Shown: one piece after another, positions 1-8,869 of the stretch
How the letters are laid out: every line of letters starts with the position of its first letter
How positions within the stretch are numbered: position 1 is the first letter of the stretch
DNA from: Margaritifera margaritifera
Lineage: Eukaryota > Mollusca > Bivalvia > Unionida > Margaritiferidae
Length of the DNA stretch: 64,000 bases
Direction: 5' to 3'
NCBI GenBank assembly: GCA_029931535.1
Contig: JAQPZY010001549.1
Location: 1,842,501-1,906,500 of the forward strand
Notes under the pieces: model-generated
The model's input: the letters and a program-made list of their open reading frames with translations, nothing else
The model's database searches: none
What the model was told of the DNA's origin: nothing
Translations under genes and position numbers: made by a program

Positions 1-641
1 GTCAATTTAGGCACTTACATATGAGTGTTGAAAATAAATATATGGATTCAAATAAATAAAAAAAAAATACATGAGTTACCTTTTACAAAATCACAAATAA
101 TACACTAAGTCAAACTATTCAGCAATCGATTAAAAAAGCGTTTAAGATAACATCTGAAACAAGTGAAATAGTTCAGCTGGAAAATATCCATTATTGTAGC
201 TAGCATTATTATTATTAGTAGTAGTAGTAGTAGTATTCCTATCCAAAGATGCTTACTGTGCATTTCTTTATATTCAAATGCTGATTACATTAATGTTTAG
301 GCAAATGTTTTTGGGTTTTTTTGACACTGACATGTTAAGTGAAAGTAGAATGCAAATTAAAGACGAGGCAGATTATGTTTGTTTAATGTGGCACGCGACG
401 GTTCCCATAAGGCTCAGTGCTGTATCAAAAATGGACTCTTCCAGAACTCAGGACGAACATGGCGGATTACATGTACACAGACCACTTTTTTTTAGCATGT
501 ATCGAGTGAATGGTGTTGCGCTCTATGTCAATATAAATAATGTTTAATTAATTTGTGCACGAAACAAATTCTGTACTTTTAGTTACATTTCGAGACGCTG
601 CCGTGACATTTAATGGGAAATAGACGCGGATATTATTTGCG
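1..641. other. AT-rich flank, no gene seen
   Basis: No convincing coding region. A short ATT/AGT trinucleotide run lies near 206-233. The 89-codon open frame at 278-547 has no recognisable domain and no supporting splice context, so I do not call it a gene. Confidence 0.5.
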
Positions 642-737
642 ATGCTGTGCGGAAGGAACTATAAGTGTCCCTTATTCTCTTATTGCTTGTATTTCCTGAC
701 ATGCATGCATACATGTCTCCATCCATCAATACATATA

Positions 738-738
<1 letters not shown>

Positions 739-782
<44 letters not shown>
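739..782. repeat. TA dinucleotide microsatellite
   Basis: Uninterrupted AT/TA run directly visible. Open frames across it (Tyr-Ile repeats) are artefacts. Confidence 0.95.
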
Positions 783-786
<4 letters not shown>

Positions 787-816
787 TTCTCAGACAAAGA
801 CATGCATGCATGTACT

Positions 817-817
<1 letters not shown>

Positions 818-870
<53 letters not shown>

Positions 871-898
871 GAGAGAGAGAGAGATAGAAAGAGAGAGA
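818..898. repeat. GA dinucleotide microsatellite
   Basis: Nearly pure GA run with few interruptions. Arg-Glu repeat frames over it are artefacts. Confidence 0.95.
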
Positions 899-1079
899 GT
901 CCCGCCGAATTATATTTGAATTTGATCAATTATTGTGAAAAAAATATATTAGAATAAAATAACGAGATGAACTTTCTTGCCAATGAGACCTAATTATAAT
1001 ATTGTTAATAGGTACGTATGTAATTTATTATGAACGGTGTTTTTTGTTTACTTGCTGACAGCCTCTGTAAGTATTAAAA

Positions 1080-1495
1080 TATAAGCATTGATACTAGAGT
1101 AGGTAATACGCACATAGAAAGTACAATAGGTAATATGCACATAGATAGTAAAGTAGGCAATACGCACATAGTGGAGCGGGTAATATGCACATATATAGTA
1201 CAGCAGGTAATACTCAGTACAGTAGGTAATACTCAGATAGTACAGTAGGTAATATACACATATATAGTATTGTAGGTAAAATGCACATAGTAGAGCAGGT
1301 AATATGCACACATAGAGTACAGTAGGTATACGCACGTATAGTACAGTAGGTAGTATGCACATAGTAGAGTTGGTAGTACACACATAGTACAGTACGTAAT
1401 ATGCACATATATAGTACAGTAGGTAATATGCACATAGATAGTACAGTAGGTAATACGCACATAGATAGTACAGTAGGTAATACGCTCCGTTTATA
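1080..1495. repeat. 23-27 bp minisatellite array, copy 1
   Basis: Tandem units built on GTACAGTAGGTAATACGCAC with a variable ATAGAT or ATATAT spacer. The alternating 23 and 27 bp lengths come from presence or absence of one ATAG step. Units differ mainly at CG/TG positions (TACGCAC versus TATGCAC), a pattern expected from CpG decay. Long open frames on the minus strand here simply read the repeat. Confidence 0.9.
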
Positions 1496-2350
1496 CATTT
1501 TTGTCCCGTATCGTCCGCCTGAGATTGTGGTTTCTTCCAGGAGATTGGGTTTTACAGCACCTTTGAAAGGTTTACTAAATACTGCAATCTGAGTCACCTA
1601 GAATCGCTAATAAAATGTGTATGAATACTTAATGTAAGTTGACCAAGTTTGTTGAAAATTTAACTTGAAATAAGTTTGCACTAAAATGAAGAGAGTTTCA
1701 ATGGCATTGAGACAGAGATGGATTGAAAGTCTATCATCTTGAGGTGGGTTAGGGGAGCGCAAAGAGACACAACACTGACGCCTGAAGTTAGGGTAGATTT
1801 GTAATGAAATAATTGATGTTGCCTTTTAAAACTCTCTGGCTTCAATGAAAATTTGTGATACGATGGTTTCACCCATTTCGCGATCTCGGCCATCATTTAA
1901 TATTCCATGTCTGTAACTTGGCGTATGAATAATTTCTGAAGTATGGCGGCTCTTTCGGAGGCAGAATGGGTGCATTAAAAAAATGAAGCCGCCATTTGGC
2001 AGTCTTAAATATATAAATTCATAATTGTCAAAAATTATTGGCTTCGTTGCCGATTCTGACTTCAGTGCGTAAACTTCATCCTCCTCATCCATTTTATTTT
2101 CTGTTACCAAAAGTATATGGTTAAAACGTACAGTGTTTGATCAAGACATATCGTTACGACAATGATGTCTACATAGTTAGATGGACACTTCTGGAATACT
2201 CATCCACATTTGTATATACACTTGAATGAATTTTCAGAACATCGTCGATTTTCTCCACAATGCTTGCAGCGTTCTGCCTTTCCCCAGCTCTTCATTAACA
2301 CTGGTCAAATCACTAACCGATTAGACGTTATAATTTTGAGTTGTGTTTGA

Positions 2351-2440
2351 TTTTAAGTGTGACAATAGCCTAATAGCCTTGTGTCCTGATACTCATTTTA
2401 AGTGTGACAATAGCCTAATAGCCTTGTGTCCTGATACTCA
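2351..2440. repeat. Two-unit 45 bp tandem duplication
   Basis: The segment starting TTTTAAGTGTGACAATAGCC is repeated twice without visible change (2351-2395 and 2396-2440). The identity implies a recent event. Copy 3 has a single unit at the matching place (about 26780). Confidence 0.9.
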
Positions 2441-2689
2441 TTTTAAGAGGCTTTAATATGCACACTTGCCAAGCAGGCATCCACTCCTCATTGTTCCAAT
2501 AGTACATAAGACTATCATGTTCAGCATGTATGACTCGTGCGTTTAGCTAAACCATTTAGTTACAATGTTAACAAGTCTCATCTATACATCACAGGCCATC
2601 AGCGAAATTAGTATATAGTACCTTGTTCGTGAAATATACCATGTCTTGTGATTATGCGGTAGTTTAATTAATTAATGTTTGTAGATTCG
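2441..2689. other. Spacer between marker block and receptor copy 1
   Basis: No coding signal. By comparison with copy 3, about 2.8 kb containing the promoter region and signal-peptide exon (26.8-29.57 kb) has no counterpart here, so receptor copy 1 lacks its 5' end. Confidence 0.6.
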
Positions 2690-2814
2690 TGTCATTTCCA
2701 GCATATATGTATGAATGGAAGGATGGATATAAATGTGCTTGCATGTAAGACGTATATCACTTCAGAACTTCAATAAATAAATATAAATATCGCTATCACA
2801 TTTCAGACATATAA

Positions 2815-3047
2815 TGGAAAAGAAGTCTTAGAAACAACCTTCTCTTGCTACACCTGAAAGGTACATATCACTAATGTGATGTTGTATGACCCAACGATGA
2901 CTTCAAATCTATTAATAGAAATTACACTGGCCTCATAAAAATGGTCAAAATGAACAATGATCATCTCAGTTTTCTCCTACTAAATATCAATTACACAGTC
3001 TTCGAAGATTCTCTGGAAAAAGGGAAAACAAGTATTGTTGTTCCACG
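2815..3047 (+). pseudogene. Ig-like domain 1 exon relic (copy 1)
   Basis: It matches exon 2 of the intact gene from the segment encoding VLEITFSGY to the 3' splice boundary (GTTCCAC|GTACGT). It has lost the 5' third of the exon and its acceptor, contains an in-frame stop at the CTACACC TGA equivalent, and has small deletions including the part encoding MDSGN. It cannot encode the domain. Confidence 0.85.
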
Positions 3048-3562
3048 TACGTTTTCTTAGTATCTTGCAAGCAAGGTCGCCAGAACCGCGGCTCCCAGTT
3101 CTTTTTAAATATCATTTCGAATAATTAACTTGATGCCCGATCAACTCATCTTCTAAAGGCTACCCTATGCCCATGGGAGTCCCCGCTCACTCCCGCTTAT
3201 TCTTGGCTGTCTATCCCTTTGTTCCGACGCCCTTGGAATGGTAGACACACAGATAAATCAAAATACAGTTCCGCTTGAAGTGACAAGTACTCTACAGTCA
3301 TTATTAGGAATCACTAATAAGTAATCGCTCTGACATCCCAATCCTTCCGTAATTTGTATCAAAAATTATCTTAAGGAAAAGTACAGTACATTTTTGTTTC
3401 CTTCCTACGCGAGATTATAGGTCAAGGTCACTCTAACAGGGCATAGGGCCCATATACAGCTGGTGCCTTTAAATCAAGCAACAATTACCGCCTGGTGAAT
3501 TCTAGTAACTATTAATAACCAGCTGGGAGGTCTAGATCCACAAAGTTAAGTGTTCTCCTCTA

Positions 3563-3763
3563 ATGCAAACAGATATTTATTATGGTAGGGAAGATGTTGA
3601 ACACTATATTTGCTATTGTCCCTTATTTAATACTAAAAAATCGCTGCCTTTTCATTCTATCTGTCAGCTTACTTCTTATGTACGCTGGATTTTGTTATTG
3701 AAAGGTGACTTAGAACTAAGGAACGATACATACTCTGTAGTTTTCCTAAATGTTCAGAAATAG
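3563..3763 (+). pseudogene. LINE ORF2 C-terminal fragment inside intron (copy 1)
   Basis: A 66-codon open frame containing REDVEHYICYCPLF and ending in KGDVELRND-like sequence. The pattern (EDVEHYI.CPLF, then a hydrophobic stretch, then LLKGD.EL) is typical of the cysteine/histidine tail that closes non-LTR retrotransposon polymerases. The same fragment sits at 31116-31316 in the intact gene, so it was inserted before the receptor duplication. Confidence 0.6.
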
Positions 3764-4209
3764 TTATATTCTAAGTACTAAATTTATCAAATAAACAAAA
3801 TGGACAATATTGGTTGTAACCAATGAAATGTCTTCTCCCTTTCTCCTTTTCTCCCTCAATTATTTATTGTTGATTTACCAAATTATACAAAATATATATT
3901 TATTTTGCTTTGGTTTGAAATTGTATGTATCTCTTCAATTTTGACGTAACTTTCAGATATGCTCAGGTATTTGTCATTTTTTGAGCCATTGGTATGTTTT
4001 GGGAGAGGACCTAGATGAGTTAGTTATTATTTGACAAAACAACAACTAAATATTTTTAAAAGCAACCCCAAACCAGCGTATTATTATAGTAATTCCCTCA
4101 ATCAGCACGTTGGGAGAAAGATAAGATTCAGAATGAAATAATGTATACAAAAGTGGACAGATATTAAAATTATTTTAAAGGTTCTCAGACTTATTACTAT
4201 TTTTTTTAG

Positions 4210-4515
4210 GTCAAATACTACATGGACGAAACAGTGGATCGATGATCCTTCCGTTCATGTCTAATAAAACGAACATATTTTCTATTAAAATTGAGATGAT
4301 AAAACCTACACCTATTCTTGTTGTAATCTATGATGTGATACAAGCAAACTGTACAGAGTTTGGAAATATGTATATGGATCGAATAGAAAGCCATGTATTG
4401 AGTGAAAACAGTTTCTTTTTCACCATTCAAAAAGTATCATGGTTGGACAAGGCCATATATGTTGCCTGAGATGACAATAGTTTTCTTTTAGATTCAGTAT
4501 TTGTGGACATTCAAG
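4210..4515 (+). pseudogene. Ig-like domain 2 exon (copy 1) with one premature stop
   Basis: Full-length counterpart of exon 3 (31810-32115), with acceptor TTTTTTTAG and donor CAAG|GTAAAT retained. The reading frame is open except for one TGA near 4468, where the intact gene has TGG in the WDD segment. The cysteine of FMCKR is replaced by serine, and the cysteine of ESC by histidine, leaving only the cysteine of ANCTEF. Long conservation of the frame suggests a rather recent loss. Confidence 0.85.
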
Positions 4516-4795
4516 GTAAATTTTTTATGCCAATGAAATGAACAATTTATAATATTTGCTCGAGGAATATTGCACAGCCCTGGATTATATTTTCCATACC
4601 AACATAGACTCGAACTTATAATCTGCCGAATCCAATTGGAATTGGATGCCTCTATACACTTTTATTTATCATTTGGTTACTCTGAGAATCTCGAATAAAT
4701 CGATCAAATCAGAGTCAAGATAGGACATATTAGGAGTGTGTGATATTTAAATATTGCATTTGCTGAAATTCCTTTGAATAACATGACGGTTATAC

Positions 4796-4846
<51 letters not shown>

Positions 4847-5070
4847 TGTAAAATTGTAAGATGGCACCTTAAAAATAAAATGGCGTTATATATTTACATA
4901 GAATATAGATATATAATATAACGATATAGTTTTTTTTTGCATTTCACCAACCAATTTTTGTTTGTACAGGTTAATTGTAATTACATTCCTTAAATTTATC
5001 TCGTTTTAATTTTGTCTGCACGTATATTCATCCCTTTCTCTTTTTGTCTGCTGGTGTATTTTTCTACAGA
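4516..5070. other. Intron-like sequence of copy 1 with TC microsatellite
   Basis: Aligns with 32116-33236 of the intact gene, apart from a block of about 550 bp present only there (32230-32780). It includes a TC run at 4800-4841. No gene is visible. Confidence 0.7.
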
Positions 5071-5700
5071 AATCACCCCAGCTGTTGAACAAAATAAAAA
5101 TCAGTAAATCAAATTTTTAAAATAGTTTAGTTTGTAAGAAAAATAACTGAATAGGTTTACAAATGTCTTGGTTTATTTGGATAAGATCGATACCCTTACG
5201 TGACTAAGAATTGACTGAGTGTGTTGATCCAGATATTTCTAACAAAACATGATAGTTTCATATATTTATTGTTTCGGTGTTCAGTGTTATGTGGTTTAAT
5301 ATGTACGATAGTAAGCAAGTGTGTATGCAGTATGCTCTCTCATTCTTTGAATTTTCTCATGATCGGCAAATAAGCACTGGGTAAAGGTACGTTTCTTTGC
5401 CTTGAAACAAATCCATTTAAGATCTTTTACACCATCACCAAAAAAAGTTAAAACCGGACTACCGACAGATACGTTTAATGAAGTGAAATAAAATAACTGA
5501 GCTAATTTCAACACTTTTCTAGATGTGATAAATGTGGTAATGACTCAAGTTAGAATGACTCTTTCAGGAATTCGTCTCTTCCCTTCCGTTTAATTCTTTT
5601 ATTTTAATTTTGCTTAATTGACATCGAAACATCAAGCCTGGAACTACACATTCATCGAAGTTTGAAAAAGAAAATGGCAAATAGTGTAATAAAATAGTAA

Positions 5701-6381
5701 ATATTCAGGCTAACCTGCTATTCTGTCGGATAATTATTTGTTAATTTCTTCAAGTTCCATTTCAACGTGTCTAAATATATACCGGAAATAAAATAATATG
5801 TTCTGAATTTACCATTACTGTTCGTATGCTTAAAAAGGTTCGTCGACGTAGACATAATTTATCTGTGAACGTGTTTTTTCCCCAATCTTATCATGGGATA
5901 CTGTGCACTCATTGATTACAGTTTGCTGATGCGTTATTCACCAAGAATTATAATGGGCAGCACATCAATTTCCATAAAATCGTAATAAGAAGGAACAACG
6001 TTAATATCATTTCATTTATTCGTTTTCTTCATATTTATATTTAGTCTTCGCCCTTTCATACATGTTCAATTTCCTCAGATTTACCGTCATTTTCTTGAAC
6101 AAGATATGAATGGTTAAGAGAAAGATGCTGTAGAATAGAAAGGGATTATATATGACGCATTACTGAATATAAGAATAACGTAAACAAAAGTTTTTCGTTG
6201 CTGAATAAAACTCTTACTAAACTTAAACTCTCTGCATGAAAAAGTGAATTAAATTGGAAAGTTTGAAGTTCTGCACAAGAAGGGCATGGGATCTTATGTC
6301 TCTTGGATATTTTGTGTGTTTTTGTGAATTAATGTTGAATTTTCTTATCAGTTTTGAATTCATATTTCAGATTTGTCAGAG
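5701..6381 (+). other. Paralogous block ending at the Polinton junction
   Basis: From about 5945 the sequence aligns with 24120-24620 of copy 2: ACATCAATTTCCATAAAATC, then TTATCGTCATT-like sequence, then an acceptor-like TTCATATTTCAG followed by ATTTGTCAGAGT. Homology stops after ATTTGTCAGAGT (about 6381), where GC-richer Polinton DNA begins. No complete gene is present. Confidence 0.75.
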
Positions 6382-7283
6382 TCGATCCACAAGATAACGT
6401 TGCTGGTCAGACACGCGGGGAAGTGGTTCACCAAAACCTTTTCCCACAGGTGTTTTTTTCCTGGGAACTTTGTAAAGTTCTTTTTCACGTGTGGGTTTGC
6501 TTTCAGGTTTGCGCTTAGGTCCGGGTTTTTGTTCAGGTTTGTGTTCGCGTGGACGAGTTACACCATTTCCTCGTATGATGTGTTTTCCCGCCTGTGCTTG
6601 TATCATAAAATCTTCAAACATTTTGCTGCCTTGTTCAAAGTCTCCAGCTACAAATATATCAAGTATTTCATTATAGGAAGACCACAGCTTGCCAGAGGCT
6701 TGTTTGTTCCCAGTAATCTCCCTGAATACACACTTGTGCCATACTTTGTGAAGCTCGCAATCATTTTGACCGAGCTGTTAGTTTTAACACGAGTTCGCTC
6801 CAGTTTGGGGGAGGGGGGTCTGACAAGAGCGGCACGTACGGGACTTTGCAAAATCCACTGGGGAACTTCTTCATTAAATAATTGTTTCGCTGTTTTCAGC
6901 ATTGACTCGTACGCGGGCGGTTGTGACTGTGAAAGATTTTCAATTGCATCTCGGACGTCTTTGGAGAGTACATGGGTTCCTTTTGCGATCACACCAACTT
7001 CCTGTCCGAAGTCCTCAATGTCGCTTCTAGGTCTACTTGGAATTTCCCCATCGTGTTTGGCAAGCCTTCGATGGTCGCCGCCGTTGCCCTCGTTGCTTTC
7101 TCGATGTCCATGACGTGTTTGGCTGTTTTGACGACCGGAGCAGGTTTTGTTTCCGTTCCCATCATAACCGCCACGGACGCCGCGGTTTCGCACGGTGGCT
7201 TGATCAGTGGCGCAAACGTTTTTTCGAACCCGCTGCGATCTCCTCCCGTGCGGATTGTCATGACTGAAGTTTTTGTTTGACAC
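6376..7283 (-). pseudogene. Polinton-type structural/core-like protein, frameshifted
   Basis: Three overlapping minus-strand frames read as one former gene: an Ala/Thr-rich start (likely ATG at 7261), a middle segment with QPPAYESMLKTAKQ (7283-6648 frame), and a basic Pro/Lys/Arg-rich end (6621-6376). The frame changes near 7000 and again near 6650. PPAY fits the PPxY late-domain pattern used by budding viruses to recruit NEDD4-type ligases; the basic tail could bind nucleic acid, as core proteins do. The 3' end runs directly into host DNA at 6381, so the C-terminus is lost. I cannot assign it to a named family. The 246-codon + strand frame over it is a shadow. Confidence 0.5.
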
Positions 7284-7299
7284 GTTCGCGAAGATGTTG

Positions 7300-7545
7300 T
7301 CGCGGAGAAGTTCTAGTTGTTCGCGGGCAGCTTTGGGTCGGTCAGCACCCTCTGCTCTGACATCACCAGACCCGAACGATAATTATGATCATGCCTTCAT
7401 ATTGTGTTGCAATAAATAATAACAGAACCGCAATCGCTAGAACTTGCGTTTGGTGTGGAGCAAAATGTTTGCATTCATGAAGAAAAAAAATCTCGGCCGC
7501 GCTGACGAGACTCCTCGGGGTACTGTAGAGTAAATATTCTGGTAA
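7300..7545. other. Spacer between divergent Polinton genes
   Basis: Lies between the minus-strand structural-like gene and the + strand PLA2 ORF. It contains a short hydrophobic minus-strand frame (LAIAVLLLFIATQYEG near 7450-7380) that might be a membrane segment of a small protein, and a degenerate + strand start. No firm call. Confidence 0.35.
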
Positions 7546-7770
7546 AAGAAACATATCTCCGGATACAATTTTTGCGGCCCTGTGACACGGCTAGATATAA
7601 AACTGTTCGATAAACAACCAAAGCCTGGAGAAGAACCTGCAAACCGAGTAAATGTTGCATGTTACGGACATGATCTTGCTTATAAGGCATCAAATGATCT
7701 TCGTGCACGTCAACGCGCCGACGTGGATCTCATCCATGACCTGAATGCGATAACGGGACCAGATCTCTGA
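7546..7770 (+). CDS. Phospholipase A2-like domain ORF (parvovirus/adintovirus type), partial
   Basis: About 75 codons after an in-frame stop. It has GYNFCGPVTRLD followed about 20 residues later by CYGHDLAYKA and then RADVDLI. This is the layout of viral-type PLA2: a calcium loop of YxGxG type, then HDxxY with the catalytic His-Asp, then a supporting Asp. Such domains occur in parvovirus VP1 and some Polinton/adintovirus proteins, where they help the particle leave the endosome. The second glycine of the calcium loop is valine, so activity is doubtful. No N-terminal extension in frame is visible, so the ORF is a fragment. The HD motif and position beside the integrase support the call. Confidence 0.65.
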   Translation, partial: KKHISGYNFCGPVTRLDIKLFDKQPKPGEEPANRVNVACYGHDLAYKASNDLRARQRADVDLIHDLNAITGPDL

Positions 7771-7889
7771 TAAAGAATCGCCAGATGAATTGTTAAAGGA
7801 GGCATGATGGCTAAGATTGCATTTGGTGGATCTTAAGATCCGTTCATGGTCAAAATCCACTCATTGGAGTTGAAGCATATATATAACAA

Positions 7890-8681
7890 ACATGGACGCA
7901 AAACTGTCCTCGATATACTACGAAAAGGTGAAGCAGCCGTTGGAAAGATTGCGAGCTCGGCAAAAGTTACCACCGGGGTCGCTAGAGTGTGGCTGGCCAA
8001 ACAAGCATTGTGAAAGATTTACCTACCCGCCCCGAGAAAGATATCCAGTGGATGGTTTGCTGTGAGGACGCCCAACGAAGTTCACCAGTCTGATCGTTTG
8101 CTTCTCCCACAAGATCAGGTACGTTGACGTGGACGCGGTAGTGCAAGTACATACAAATACGCGTTAACCGTCGTAGATGTTGCCAGCAGGTACCAGGAAG
8201 CCGAGCCGCTGACGTTGAAAGATTCAAGAAGTGTCGCAGACGCTTTCAAACGTATATGTGCATGCGGACCTCTAAAACGACCGCGGTTTCTTTAGGTAGA
8301 TCCCGATTAAACAATTAAGGAGCCATTGCTGCGTTGTTGGCGAAACATCATGTGCGGGTACGTCGTGGGCATGCTGGCATGCATTGCGATCAGGCCATTG
8401 TGGAACGATTCAACCGTACACTTGCTGAACGATTATTCGGGCACCAGTACGCGCAAGAATTTTTGATTTAAAATTAGTCTCGAACGTGGGTGATGCGGCT
8501 TCGATCGGTCAAAGCAGCGTTGAATAATGAAATTACACGTACGATTGGGTTAAGACCCGCTGACGTTATTCGGCAGAGTACTGTAACCGTTCCACATGCT
8601 CCAAGAGCGCTTTCACAACCACACGCGTTAGACTTAATCGGGAACAATTTGGTTAGGTATCTGTATGCCCCGGATGAGTGA
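7890..8681 (+). pseudogene. Polinton integrase (RVE family), broken by stops and frameshifts
   Basis: A start-like ATG at about 7892 opens MDAKLSSIYYEK. Integrase signatures follow in shifting frames: TPNEVHQ-like sequence near 8070, YALTVVDVASRYQEAEPLT near 8160-8215 (first catalytic Asp region), the degraded VDPD segment near 8300, and AIVERFNRTLAERLFG near 8395-8440 (third catalytic motif). An open C-terminal frame (8490-8681) ends in VRYLYAPDE. The protein would insert the linear element DNA into the host genome. Several stops (for example near 8297 and 8467) and indels make it inactive. The ERFNRTLAERLFG segment is strongly characteristic of Polinton integrases. Confidence 0.8.
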
Positions 8682-8869
8682 AAAGGCGGACAACGTCATG
8701 CTACTACCCGGGTATGGTCCTTTGACGCATTCGCGATCTCGGATCGAATCGATATTCTGGGACAACCATCACGCTACCAACTGGCGCCAGCGGACGATCG
8801 AACAGCGAAGCCACGGGAGGCAAATCCCTCTAGCAGAGCGTTTGTGCGGGAGGAATCAAAACTCATTCC

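Larger units (their letters stand above)
642..2370 (+). repeat. Marker repeat block, copy 1 (microsatellites, minisatellite, shared flank)
   Basis: First of three related blocks (others at 14766-15725 and 25512-26800). In order it holds a lead-in with ATGCATGCATACATG, a TA run, a GA run, a 23-27 bp minisatellite (about 1080-1490), and a non-repetitive flank starting near TCCGTTTATACATTTTTGTC. The flank aligns with copy 3 as far as TTTTAAGTGTGACAATAGCC. All three blocks lie in the same orientation and each precedes receptor-like sequence, so the block marks one tandem gene unit. Whether it was once a separate non-autonomous transposon is open. Confidence 0.8.
2690..5700 (+). pseudogene. Receptor paralogue copy 1 (degenerate tandem copy)
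   Basis: This stretch aligns almost continuously with 29575-33900 of the intact gene: an exon 2 relic (2815-3047), intron 2 with the LINE tail (3563-3763), exon 3 with one stop (4210-4515), the TC microsatellite (4800-4841), the small optional exon (5071-5105) and a shortened stalk exon (near 5620-5685). It lacks the signal-peptide exon, and the stalk exon has lost about half its length and reads GC instead of GT at the donor (AAAATG|GCAAAT). It is a non-functional tandem copy. Similarity is higher in the intron 2 part, which suggests recent duplication or gene conversion. Confidence 0.85.

Noticed and set aside
642..919. Open frames over the TA/GA microsatellites
   Set aside because: Tyr-Ile and Arg-Glu repeats come from dinucleotide runs; no start or splice context.
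1080..1495. Regular repeats suggesting a CRISPR array
   Set aside because: Units are directly adjacent with no unique spacers, and the DNA is eukaryotic.
1048..1597. Long minus-strand frames (up to 127 codons) over the minisatellite
   Set aside because: All three frames are open because the repeat lacks stops; the sequence only echoes the repeat unit.
6373..7113. 246-codon + strand frame
   Set aside because: Shadow of the minus-strand Polinton structural-like gene, which has the better protein composition and continuity.
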